Shown: positions 34,568 through 44,521 of the stretch, one piece after another | Position numbering within the stretch: the first letter of the stretch is position 1 | Layout: each line of letters opens with the position of its first letter | Assembly: GCA_963662155.1 (NCBI GenBank) | Contig: OY759263.1 | Span: forward strand, 39,421,591-39,485,590 | Direction of reading: 5' to 3' | From: Lamellibrachia columna | Taxonomy: Eukaryota; Annelida; Polychaeta; Sabellida; Siboglinidae | Length of the DNA: 64,000 nt | Notes under the pieces: model-generated | The model's database searches: none | What the model was told of the DNA's origin: nothing | What the model saw: the letters and a program-made list of their open reading frames with translations, nothing else | Program-made: the position numbers and the translations under genes

Positions 34568-34875
34568 GGGACAAACTAAAAAAAAATGATGGACAAACTA
34601 ACAAAATGGCGGACAAACTAACAAAAATGATGGACAAACTAACAAAATGGCGGACAAACTAACAAAAATGATGGACAAAACTAACAAAATGGCGGACAAA
34701 CTAACAAAATAATGGTCAAAACTAACAAAACGGTGGACAAACTAACAAAATGGCGGACAACCTGACAAAAATGATGGACAAACCAACAACATGGCGGACA
34801 AACTCACAAAAATGATGGACAACTAACAAAATGGCGGACAAACTAACAAAAATTATGGACAAACTAACAAATTGG
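34568..34875. repeat. Short inverted copy of the 20-22-bp array
   Basis: About 14 copies in the opposite orientation to 31955-33955 (ACAAAATGGCGGACAAACTA type). Confidence 0.9.
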
Positions 34876-35159
34876 CGGACATGCGTCTACAACTGAGAGG
34901 GGATGGACCCTCAGTACATCTATATAGTGCGTGCGGGGTGGTGGTGGTGGTGGTGGTGGTGGTGGTATATAAGATATTTACATGACAATGGCTACTATTG
35001 TCCACTATGTCCAATATCATTGACTACGGGTTCCCTTTCAACTATGGAGGGGGGTCAATCGTAGGAATATGACAACACGTTCCATTCCTATGATTAAATA
35101 GAATACATATGTCGTGTGTAAAATATATATGATAAGGTGTGAACAGAAGGTATATATAC

Positions 35160-36313
35160 AAAACATAAAGTTGTAGGTCTTTGGGCCTACAATACTAAAA
35201 GATATATGTGTTTGGACCTACAATACATAAAGTTGTAGGTCCTTGGACCTACAATATATAAAGTTGTAGGTATTTGGACCTACAATACATAAAGTTGTAG
35301 GTCCTTGGACCTACAATACATAAAGGAGCAGGTCTTTGGATCTACAATACATAAAGTTGTAGGTTCTTGAACCCACAACAACTAAAATAGCAGGTCTTTG
35401 GACCTACAATACATAAATTTGTAGGTTCTTGAACCTATAAAACATAAAGTAGCAGGTCTTTTGACCTACAATACATAAAGTTGTAGGTCCTTGGACATAC
35501 AATACATAAAGTTGTAGGTATTTGGACCTACAATACATAAAGTTGTATGTCCTTGGACCTACAATACATAAAGTTGTAGGTCCTTTGACCTATAATACAG
35601 AAAGTTGTAGGTCCTTGAACCTACAATACATAAATTAGCAGGTCTTTGGACCTACAATACATAAAGTAGCAGGTCTTTGGACCTACAATACATAAAGTTG
35701 TAGGTCTTTGGACATACAATACATAAAGTGGTAGGTATTTGGACCTACAATACATAAAGTTGTAGGTCCTTGGACCTGCAATACATAAAGTAGCAGGTCT
35801 TTGGACCAACAATACATAAAGTTGTAGGTCCTTGAACCCACAAAACATAAAGTAGCCGATCTTTGGACCTACAATACATAAAGTAGCAGGTCTTTGAACC
35901 TGCAATACATAAAGTAGCAGGTCTTTGGACCTCCAATACATAAAGTTGTAGGTCCTTGAACCCACAAAACATAAAGTAGCAGGTCTTTGGACCTACAGTA
36001 AATAAAGTTGTAGGTCCTTGGACCTACAATACATAAAGTTTTAGGTATTTGGACCTACAATACATAAAGTAGCAGGTATTTGGACCTACAATACATAAAG
36101 TTGTAGGTCCTTGGACCTACAATTCATAAAGTTGTAGGTCCTTGAACCTACAAAACCTAAAGTAGCAGGTCTTTGGACCTACAGTACATAAAGTTGTAGG
36201 TCCTTGGACTTACAATACATAAAGTTGTAGGTATTTGGACTTACAATACATAAAGTTGTAGGTCTTTTGAGCTACAATACATAAAGTTGTAGGTCCTTGG
36301 ACCTACAATACAG
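35160..36313. repeat. 31-bp tandem array, right arm (inverted)
   Basis: About 37 copies, the inverted partner of 30592-31681. Copy order and variants largely mirror the left arm. Confidence 0.92.
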
Positions 36314-37559
36314 GAAAGTCTGTGGATTGTATGGAGGAGGCAGTGTGTAAGTAGCTAGGATGTGGCTGGAGGTAGGAGAGACAGAGGACTGTATGGTGCA
36401 GGCAATGTGTAAAGAGCCAGGATGATTTGGTTGGAGGTAGTAGAGACGGAGGACTGTATGGTGGAGGCAGTGTGTAAGGAGCAGGGATGTGAATGTGGCT
36501 GGAGGTAGTAGAGACGGAGGACTGTATGGCAGAGGCAGTGTGTAAGTAGCCAGTATGTGGCTAGTGGTAGGAGAGACAGAGAACTGTATGGTGGAGGCGG
36601 CGTGTACGGAGCAGGGATGTGGCTGGAGGTAGGAGAGACAGAGGACTGTATGTTGGAGGCAGTGTGTAAATAGCCAGGATGTGGCTGGAGGTAGCAGAGT
36701 GTTACTGCACACAGTGCGGAAGTCCACACAGGTTTAATGTTGGTAATAGTTTGCCTCGCCTCGTGTCTGTGAGTAACACGATACGTATAAAACTAAAATC
36801 CAGTTCTTTTTATAGCTAGGTGAAGGAACAAACACGCTACACTACATATGCGTGCTTTATTGAAACAACTGTGTTATATAAGCAAGCATGATGTGTGTGC
36901 CTGCGTGTGTGTGCGCGTGCGTGTGTGTGCGCGCGCGTGTGTGTGTGCGTGTGCGTTTGCGTGTGCGTCTAAAGCGATGACTGCTGCCGGACTTATCTCT
37001 GTCGTTGTTTGCACGAATGGTAACTAATACATACTCCTATGCAACGAATGCTTTTAAAACGCATCTATATAACACATAGTTTAACTTTAAGAGACATCTT
37101 TTATGCGACTGTGGCCTATTTCACAACGCCTGGTAGCCGGTTGCTAGAAGTCTACTCATAAATAACACACGAGCCGAGCCGGGTCATCGGGTCACTGTTA
37201 TCGTCTGTGTGTGGCCTACTTCCACACGCCGCTTGCTAGCCGGCTGCCGCTGCCGGCCTAGCGATAAAAACCACGAGCCGAGCCGGGTCGTCGGGTCATT
37301 GATATCGTCTGTGCGTGACCTACTTTCTACACGCCTGCTAGCCAACTGCCACCGGTCTAGCAATAAAAAGCATCAGGCCGACTTCTCTAGCGAGCCGGGT
37401 CGAAAGTACGCCTTTCGTCGTTCTCGGGTTTTTTCCATAGCTTATTAATAGCGTGGTGTTAACATGGATAAACTTTAGGAGTTATAGGTAAATTGTAGGA
37501 ATTATGGGTAAACTGTAGGAGTTATGGGTAAAGTGCAAGAGCGCATTATTTTCAAAATT

Positions 37560-38430
37560 AAAATTAAAATTCAATCGCCAGGGGGTGTTCTAGGGTTACG
37601 GATAGGGTTACGAGTCCCGCCAGGGGGCGCTCGGGCTACCCAGAAGGTTGTGAGGTTGCGCGCGCATGAATTTGAAATAAAAATAAAAATAAAAAATAAA
37701 AATAAAAAATTGAAATTAAATTCAGTCGCCAGGGGGCGTTCTAGGGTTACGGATAGGGTTACGGGTCCCGCCAGGGGGTGCTCGGACTACCCAGAAGGGT
37801 GTGAGGCTGCGCGCGTATGAATTTGAAATTAAAATTAAATTAAAAAAAATTTAAATTCAAATTAAATTTAAAAATTTAAATTCAAATTAAATTAAGTCGC
37901 CAGGGGGCGTTCTAGGGTTACGGATAGGGTTACGGGTCCCGCATGGGGCGCTCGGGTTACCCAGAAGGGTGTGAGGCTGCGCGCGCATGAATTTGAAAAA
38001 AAAAAAAAAAAATTGAAATTAAAAATTAAAATAAGTCGCCAGGGGGCGCTCTAGACGGTTACGGATAGGGTTTCGGGTCCCGCCAGGGGGCGCTCGGGCT
38101 ACCCAGAAGGGTGTGAGGCTGCGTGCGCATGAATTTGAAATAAAAATTAAATTATAAAAATTAAAATTAAATTTAAAAATAAAAATTAAATTCAGTCGCC
38201 AGGGGGCGCTCTAGACGGTTAGGGTTGTCGTCAGGGGGCGTTCTAGACGGTTACGGGTCCCGCTAGGGGGCGCTCGGGCTATCCAGAAGGGTGTGAGGCT
38301 GCGTGCGCATCAATTTGAAATTAAAATTAAATTTAAAAATTAAAATTAAATTTAAAAATTAAAATTAAATTTAAAAATTAAAATTAAATTCAGTCGCCAG
38401 GGGGCGCTCTAGGGGTATATAGGTCGCCGC
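37560..38430. repeat. Right subterminal repeats of the foldback
   Basis: Inverted partner of 28600-29345, with about 13 CGCCAGGGGGCGCT-like blocks separated by AT-rich AAATTAAAATTAAA-type linkers. Confidence 0.85.
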
Positions 38431-38533
38431 CAGGGGGCGCTTAGGGTACCCAGAAGGCTCTGCGACCGGAAGTCACTGGGTCCCTCCCTACTGGTCCACT
38501 CTTTCGTTTGGGTATTACTGCACTCTAACTACT

Positions 38534-38539
38534 CAGGTG
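38534..38539. repeat. Right 6-bp target duplication (CAGGTG)
   Basis: Identical to 28514-28519; it directly follows the terminal CTAACTACT. Confidence 0.9.
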
Positions 38540-38775
38540 GCTAGTTTTAACATCATCAACCATGTTAAAACGAAACATAGGCCTACTTCAAAATCAATAT
38601 TATATCGATATTTGGTACAACGTCGGCTTCCTCAAGCTCTTCTTCCACGTTTACACGTGCACACTGACATATGCACACTGACATATGCGCACCGCCTTCT
38701 GGAACTCTTTAGAAACAACACATCTAGACTTGACAAGTGTTCAGCCAACGACCACATAAACATTTAGCTGTAAAT

Positions 38776-38940
38776 TCTGTATCAATAGCTAACAATGGCC
38801 GTAGGGTTATGTATCAATAGCTAACAATGGCCATAGGGTTATGTATCAATAGCTAAAAATGGCCGTAGGGTTATGTATCAATAGCTAACAATGGCCGTAG
38901 GGTTATGTATCAATAGCTAACAATGGCCGTAGAGTTATGC
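38776..38940. repeat. 32-33-bp tandem repeat, five copies
   Basis: Units of TATCAATAGCTAACAATGGC followed by CGTAGGGTTATG, in the intron before the 39008 exon. Confidence 0.9.
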
Positions 38941-39007
38941 AGCACTGTCTAGAAACTTCTGGCAGTTCTGCAATTATAAAACAGCCAGCACTGATTGATT
39001 GTCTTAG

Positions 39008-39185
39008 GTGAATGGCTTCCCGTATTTACCTGGCGTTCTGCTACCGGCGGGGATCAAGTCGATTGACATGTTCAGACGGTGGGGTATTGTGCCTGTAGAG
39101 ACTGACTTCGGCGTGGTAATTAAGTTTGACGGCAAGCGATGGGCTAGTGTGGAAATCCCGATTGCCTACAGCAATTGCGTTAATG
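39008..39185 (+). CDS. VWD-domain exon (second part)
   Basis: A GTCTTAG acceptor and a GTGCGT donor bound 178 nt (start phase 0, end phase 1). The translation (VNGFPYLPGVLLPAG, then FGVVIKFDGKRWASVEIP and YSNCVN) continues the VWD fold directly from the end of exon 28251-28479. The join gives the GIVS-VNG pattern typical of the VWD core. The 10-kb foldback lies in the intron between these two exons. The product is expected to be secreted. Confidence 0.7.
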
Positions 39186-39349
39186 GTGCGTACTTTAAGG
39201 AAAAGATGCAATGACAAATACAATATGTATCACATCCTTACTACGTAAAACTAAGTTAACAGTTTTTAGGTACTGGCCCGACCCCATGGCTTAGAAAAGG
39301 GGTTCGGGATATTTTAGATTGTTTGTGCAATCTTATTTCAGTTGGGGAG

Positions 39350-39800
39350 CACCGGGCATGATTTTTGAAACATGTTGCCTTTCAAAAACCCTCGGAGATC
39401 CGACCCCGCGGTCCAACCATCGAAGACAGCCACCAGGAAGCCACCCTCTACCGTGTGGCCACCGGGGAGCCGCTCTTGACGGTACGGCCAGTCGGCCACC
39501 GGGTAGCCGCTCTCTACGGTATGACTTTATAGTAAGGTTACTGGGGAGCCGTTATCGACGGTAGGGCCACCGGGGAGTCTTTCTACGGTATGGCCACCGG
39601 GGAGCTGCTCTCCATAGTAAGGTTACTGGCGATCCGCTGTCTACGGTAAAGCCACTGGGGAGCTGCTCTCTACGTTATGATCATAGGGGAGCCGTCCTCT
39701 ACGGTATCGCCATCGGGAAGGTGCACTTGACGGGATGGCCCCCGGGAGCTGGTCTCTTCGATATGGCGACCAACGGGGAGCCGCTCTCGATCGTCCTGAC
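39350..39800. repeat. GC-rich minisatellite in a VWD-gene intron
   Basis: About ten diverged units of roughly 38 bp built on GGCCACCGGGGAGCCGCTCT followed by CTACGGTA. Confidence 0.8.
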
Positions 39801-40042
39801 CGTTCTTTACATCATCAGGAAACAGCTCCATGTGATAACTATTATGTGACAGCTTAAATTAATAAACACGAAACGCGCACACAATCAGTGGCGAAATCCC
39901 GGGATGGTTTCTGAAAAATGTTTCAGTTAAAAAATGGTTTAATCAAAATTGGGGGTTCGTTCGAACCCCTCCTCGATGATGAGCCTGAGACAGTATAGCC
40001 TACACTCACATTTCTTGGCCCAATGCGATTAAAAACAAGCAG

Positions 40043-40304
40043 CCACCATTTGCAACGGGACTGTCACCCATATCCACGGCGCCAGTATAATGCACACGTT
40101 TACGTCGACGCTACCAGGTCTGTGTGGAGACGCCGACGGTGACCGCATCAACGACTACCGCACTCAACTGGGAGGCAACGTGTTTCTTTGGCCGATAAAC
40201 AGGAGAAATTGGGCGATAGGCAATGGATGGAAGGTGGCTGGAGACTCACGAAACGTCAAAGTGGCTCGCCGGATGCAAGTAGTCGCTCTAACTGGCAACG
40301 AACC
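40043..40304 (+). CDS. VWD-domain exon (CGLCG-like end of the domain)
   Basis: Bounded by a CAAGCAG acceptor and a GTGAGT donor, 262 nt. The two-base start completes the codon left by the previous exon, so phase agrees. It encodes ATICNGTVTHIHG and then LPGLCGDADGDRINDYRT, the conserved C-terminal motif of VWD domains (GLCGxxxGDxxxD) thought to bind calcium. A tail with Trp residues follows (VFLWPINRRNWAIGNGWKV). It ends in phase 2, matching the exon at 44416. Confidence 0.72.
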
Positions 40305-41099
40305 GTGAGTGTGCGCTAACACTGCGTACTTTTATCGTGTTTCATGACGGGAATGGCTGATTGCTGTTATCAGTTCACAACGAAAACATCATTTATAAAA
40401 CTAAATGCGTTGAATAACTTAAAGATACACAGTCTGATTGTTTTTTATCGTAAATAATATTATATAGTATCATTTGTATTTATTCTAACATGTTGGCTGC
40501 CCAATGGTGTTTCAGTGAGCCACACCTAATGTGACCGTTAAGAACTTTATTTTATTCATTATTTATCACTGAACAAAATGTCGAATATATTTTCTGTCCT
40601 CATCTGAACTGGCAACATACTTTCCTCTAATTATACAGACAACAGTTTCTATTAGCGAAGATGGGTTATTTGCGGGTCTGCCCTTATTTTAAACGTAACG
40701 ACGGCCGACAACCTCTTCCTAGCACGTTTTTGGCGATTAAGAAATACCTGTATTGTTGTTATTATTATTCGAAATTACCATTTTTTAAACAAATTATAAT
40801 ACGCTTATTAGAAACATGACAGTTAAGCCGTTTTCAAAAGCATTGCTTAAATCGCAGCTTTTGGTGAAGCCTTATTTCAAAGCGTATTTCAAAGAACCTG
40901 TTGAAACATTTAAATAAATACTAAAATTCACACTTTTATTTTATTCAATTGTGAGTTATGCAACAATTCAGATCTTGATATTATCTATTTGAATGTTAAA
41001 ACGTAGCTAGGCACCGTTCTGTACTCTCTACTGCAGACAGTGGATACACACGTAAGAACGTGCACATAATATGTGGGTCACATTAACTCGGTTAATGAC
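40305..41099. other. Intron sequence, no gene seen
   Basis: AT-rich, with nothing recognisable before the LINE start. Confidence 0.5.
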
Positions 41100-41152
41100 T
41101 ATACTGTTGACATATATTTTAATATTTTCTTTCAATTGATAATCTATTCAAG

Positions 41153-44080
41153 ATGGCGCCGGTGTATGGCGACACGTTGTGGCGATGCGTGATTGTATGT
41201 GTGATTTCACTTGCTGTTTTAGCGGCTAGTACAGCTACCATGCACAGGTATGAGCGTGAACATTTGCTGAATATTCTGGATTCAATGCATAAGGACTATC
41301 GACCTAACTTTGCCTCTGAGAACGTTTTTCCCGTGATCAATTCTACTCGACCTACTTCTGAAATCCACCACGCCACGCCTCATCGCGCTCGCAAACGGGG
41401 CAGACGAGGCGGGGCACTGTGCAGATTTCGTCGGCGCGGCTCTAGACCACCACTTCCTGCTATTGTTCTCGCTAACGTGCGCTCGCTCAAGAACAAAACA
41501 GACGAACTGTTCCACCTATTGTCTTTCAAACGTGAATTCAAGGACTCTTCCATTTTGTGCTTCACTGAGACATGGCTTGACCAACTGACACCTGACGCTG
41601 CCGTTACCCCACCGGGCCACACTTTGCTTAGAGCCGACAGATCAAGCGAACTGTCGGGCAAAGAAAGGGGGGGGGGTGGTGGAATATGCTTCCTTGTCAA
41701 TCATCGGTGGTGCAATGACTCAACTATTGTGTCCTCTTCCTGTTCTCCTGAACTTGAATCACTCACAGTTAACTGCAAACCGTTCTACTCGCCGAGGGAA
41801 TTCTGCAGTGTTGTTTTAATGGGTGTTTACATTCCGCCCGACGCGAATGCAACCAGTGCAATTAACCAGTTGACTACCCGCGTGTTGGCAGCAGAAACAA
41901 CGTACCCTGATAGTGTCATCATCATCCTGGGTGACTTCAATCACACTAATCTGAAGAAAGTTCTACCCCGATACAAACAGCATGTTAATTGCTCCACTCG
42001 TAACAATAAAACTCTAGACCACTGCTACACCATCTTCAAGGACGCTTACCGGGCGACCACCAGGGCTCCGTTGGGTGAGTCAGATCACGCTACAGTCGTA
42101 TTGATTCCTACATACCGTCAGAAGTTAAAAACAATAAAACCGACCACCAAGACAGTGAGAAAGCGGACTGCTGACTCAACGATTGTTTTGAAAGCTTGCC
42201 TTGACAGCACGGACTGGCAAATGTTTAAAGATTCCTGCCACGACCTCGACGCGTACACTGACACAGTTACTGCCTACATCAGCTGGTGTGAAGAAACCTG
42301 CTACGAAAGTAAGTTAGTTACAGTATATGGCAACGACAAACCATGGTTTACCAGGGACATTAAACAGAAGCTAGCCATGAAAAACTCAGCGTTCATTAGC
42401 GACAACAGGGAAGAATTTCGGAGAGCCAAGTACGCAGTGCGCAAGGCGATTAGTTCGGCCAAGTACAAATACAAACGCAAACTTGAAAACCAATTTGCTT
42501 CCAACAACACCAGATCTGTATGGCAAGGGTTACGTCAAATTACACAGTATAAACCAAGCGCTTCAGCCATTTACAACGCCGATCCGTCCTTCCCCGACCA
42601 ACTAAACGACTTCTACAGCAGATTTGACAAGTTAAACACATCGCCGGAACAGCGCCCCCTACCCACAGACACTCCGCTGTCGCCGCCTTTCACCGTTAAC
42701 GTTGCTGACGTGCGGACATTGTTCAAGCGACTGAGTACGCGCAAGGCTTCGGGTCCTGATAACATCTCATCATATACATTCAAGAATTGTGCCGATCAGC
42801 TTGCTCCAGTATTCGCTGACATCTACAATTCATATTTACAACAGTGCATAGTTCCAACGTGTTTTAAAACTTCTGTGATTATACCTATTCCCAAGAAGGC
42901 TAAAGTCTCTACCATGAACGATTACCGTCCAGTGGCACTTACCTCAGTTGCGATGAAAGTTTTCGAACATATTATGCTCCGTTATCTGAAATCTTCCACG
43001 GCCGGTCTATTGGATCCTCACCAGTTTGCTTATCAAACTAACAGATCTGTGGACGATGCAGTTGCCTTAGGTTTACATTATGTTATGAATCACCTGGAAC
43101 AACCGAGCACTTATGCGAGGATTCTTTTCGTGGACTTTAGCTCGGCCTTTAACACCATAATTCCTGTGAAGTTGTTTGATAAACTTGTATCTCTGAATGT
43201 GCATCCTGCCATCTGTCACTGGACTCTCAACTTTCTTCTTCACAGGCCTCAATCTGTCAAGGTCAAAAACTCTCTCTCCAAACCTGTTATTCTTAACACT
43301 GGTGCCCCACAAGGCTGCGTGCTTTCTCCTTTCCTTTTCACTCTCTTTACAAACGACTGTGTATCTGGTAACCAATCTGTTCGCGTGGTTAAGTTCTCGG
43401 ATGACACCACTGTAATTGGCTGTGTCAACAATGCTAAAGAGTCTGTGTATAGAGAGGAAGTTCAAAGACTGGTCGGCTGGTGTAAGAACAACAACCTGGT
43501 ACTAAACATATCCAAAACGAAGGAAATGATCATTGATTTTCGCAAAAAGAAAACACCCATCCACCCCCTTGTCATTGACGGTACTGAAGTTTTACAAGCC
43601 GACTCTGTAACATTTTTGGGTTCGACTATTTCTAAAGATCTTTCCTGGTGTAATAACACGATTGGCATCATTAAAAAAGCACAAAAACGCATGTACTTCC
43701 TTAGACACCTCAAACGATTCGGCTTATCTCAAGCAATATTAACACGTTTCTACCGCGCAGTTATTGAAAGTGTCTTGTCATTTTCTATCACTGTCTGGTT
43801 TGGTCGCGCCAGCCAAGATGAAATTAATCAAATTGAATCAGTCGTCAAGTACGCCTCTAAACTAATCGGGTTACATATGCCGTCCATCAGATCTCTTTAT
43901 CTATCTCGCAGTTTGCGCAAATCCAAGCGCATTGTACAAGACGAATATCATCCAGCCAACCATCTCTTTGAACTCCTTCCCTCCGGTAAGCGCTACCGTA
44001 GCATAAAAACTAAAACGACGCGATTTAACAATAGTTTCTATCCTCAAGCGCTGAGATTTTTAAACGGAGAGCCATCTTAA
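41153..44080 (+). CDS. LINE ORF: AP endonuclease and reverse transcriptase
   Basis: 975 residues. After an N-terminal hydrophobic segment (IVCVISLAVLAASTATM) and a basic region comes an apurinic-type endonuclease (VLANVRSLKNKTDEL, CFTETWLD, ILGDFNHTN, SDHATVVL at about residues 100-320). Then the reverse transcriptase: RKASGPDNISSYTFKN, VDFSSAFNTI (motif A), GAPQGCVLSPFLFTLFTND and KFSDDTTVIG (active-site DD), followed by a C-terminal thumb domain. The combination and the (CTTAT)n tail fit the Rex1/Babar group of the CR1 clade; the exact clade is inference. It would nick target DNA and reverse-transcribe its own RNA. No stop or frameshift was seen. Confidence 0.9.
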   Translation: MAPVYGDTLWRCVIVCVISLAVLAASTATMHRYEREHLLNILDSMHKDYRPNFASENVFPVINSTRPTSEIHHATPHRARKRGRRGGALCRFRRRGSRPPLPAIVLANVRSLKNKTDELFHLLSFKREFKDSSILCFTETWLDQLTPDAAVTPPGHTLLRADRSSELSGKERGGGGGICFLVNHRWCNDSTIVSSSCSPELESLTVNCKPFYSPREFCSVVLMGVYIPPDANATSAINQLTTRVLAAETTYPDSVIIILGDFNHTNLKKVLPRYKQHVNCSTRNNKTLDHCYTIFKDAYRATTRAPLGESDHATVVLIPTYRQKLKTIKPTTKTVRKRTADSTIVLKACLDSTDWQMFKDSCHDLDAYTDTVTAYISWCEETCYESKLVTVYGNDKPWFTRDIKQKLAMKNSAFISDNREEFRRAKYAVRKAISSAKYKYKRKLENQFASNNTRSVWQGLRQITQYKPSASAIYNADPSFPDQLNDFYSRFDKLNTSPEQRPLPTDTPLSPPFTVNVADVRTLFKRLSTRKASGPDNISSYTFKNCADQLAPVFADIYNSYLQQCIVPTCFKTSVIIPIPKKAKVSTMNDYRPVALTSVAMKVFEHIMLRYLKSSTAGLLDPHQFAYQTNRSVDDAVALGLHYVMNHLEQPSTYARILFVDFSSAFNTIIPVKLFDKLVSLNVHPAICHWTLNFLLHRPQSVKVKNSLSKPVILNTGAPQGCVLSPFLFTLFTNDCVSGNQSVRVVKFSDDTTVIGCVNNAKESVYREEVQRLVGWCKNNNLVLNISKTKEMIIDFRKKKTPIHPLVIDGTEVLQADSVTFLGSTISKDLSWCNNTIGIIKKAQKRMYFLRHLKRFGLSQAILTRFYRAVIESVLSFSITVWFGRASQDEINQIESVVKYASKLIGLHMPSIRSLYLSRSLRKSKRIVQDEYHPANHLFELLPSGKRYRSIKTKTTRFNNSFYPQALRFLNGEPS

Positions 44081-44123
44081 ATGTCTTGCCTCTGGTAGGT
44101 AGATGCAATGTCGCCTTTTTAAT

Positions 44124-44154
<31 letters not shown>

Positions 44155-44346
44155 TTTAATCTTAAATTTTTTTTTTTTATAATCTTGCAACCTATTATAT
44201 TACTCTCGCTTGTTTTCAACTGTTTTTAGTATTACGATTGTGATATGTAATGTTTAGTTCCGTGTGTGATTGGGTGCATGAGTGTATGTTTGTGCTAACG
44301 CCACAACATTACAAATTCCTTGTACTTGCTACTTGGTAATAAAACG

Positions 44347-44373
44347 TATCTTATCTTATCTTATCTTATCTTA
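44347..44373. repeat. (CTTAT)n 3' tail of the LINE
   Basis: About five CTTAT units, the simple-repeat 3' end typical of this LINE group. Confidence 0.9.
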
Positions 44374-44415
44374 ATTGTGATAGATATAAAATTTGATGAG
44401 ATGACATTCGCCTAG

Positions 44416-44521
44416 GACGATGGACACGGTTAACATGTACTGCGACACGGAAATGACGAACAGATACTGCGGCTCTCTGAGGGACACCCGTGGCCCATTC
44501 GCCGGCAGCAGAGCGCAGATG
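44416..44521 (+). CDS. C8-like exon of the VWD gene
   Basis: A CGCCTAG acceptor and a GTAGGA donor bound 106 nt. Start phase matches the exon ending at 40304, and the exon ends in phase 0. The peptide (MDTVNMYCDTEM, then RYCGSLRDTRGPFAGSRAQ) has the CxxL...GPF pattern of the C8 module that follows VWD domains in gel-forming mucin- and VWF-like proteins. The usual Cys after GPF is Ser here. The continuation of the gene is uncertain because LINE sequence follows. Confidence 0.6.

Larger units (their letters stand above)
28520..38533. mobile_element. Gene-free 10.0-kb foldback with Polinton-type termini
   Basis: 10,014 bp flanked by perfect CAGGTG duplications. The ends start AGTAGTTAG and then share long blocks with the Polinton TIR at 8415, including ACTTCCGGTCGCAGAGCCTT continuing CTGGGTA, GCGCCCCCTGGCG and GACCTATAT. 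Behind the ends, two arms (about 28520-31985 and 34858-38533) are near-identical inverted copies. From outside inward they contain subterminal CGCCCCCTGGCG/AT-rich repeats, a CCGGCTAGCA region, a CA/CG tract, a 62-bp array and a 31-bp array, around an expanded 20-22-bp array and a short centre. No gene of any kind is present. It lies in a VWD-gene intron, 40 bp after the donor. Confidence 0.85.
41100..44373 (+). mobile_element. Apparently full-length Rex1/CR1-like LINE
   Basis: One long uninterrupted ORF (41153-44080), a short AT-rich 3' UTR and a terminal (CTTAT)n tail at about 44347-44373. The 5' boundary is not defined. It lies in the intron between VWD-gene exons 40043-40304 and 44416-44521. 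The intact ORF suggests a young copy. Confidence 0.8.

Noticed and set aside
30592..36313. CRISPR array (regular repeats of about 31 bp)
   Set aside because: There are no unique spacers. The units are directly adjacent, the array is present as two inverted copies, and the genome is animal.
30175..36729. Open frames in the foldback arms (His/Leu/Pro-rich and Cys/Leu-rich)
   Set aside because: Each is a translation of a tandem array, appears in mirror image in both arms, and has no domain.
28520..38533. Interpretation of the 10-kb palindrome as an assembly fold-over error
   Set aside because: Perfect 6-bp target duplications, unequal central arrays and small differences between arms argue for a real insertion, though long reads should confirm it.
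39945..39965. GGGGGTTCGTTCGAACCCC, tRNA T-arm-like palindrome
   Set aside because: No acceptor, D or anticodon arms around it.
42650..42662. CTCF-like CGCCCCCT in the LINE and at 48391
   Set aside because: Single partial matches, expected by chance; not counted with the arrays.
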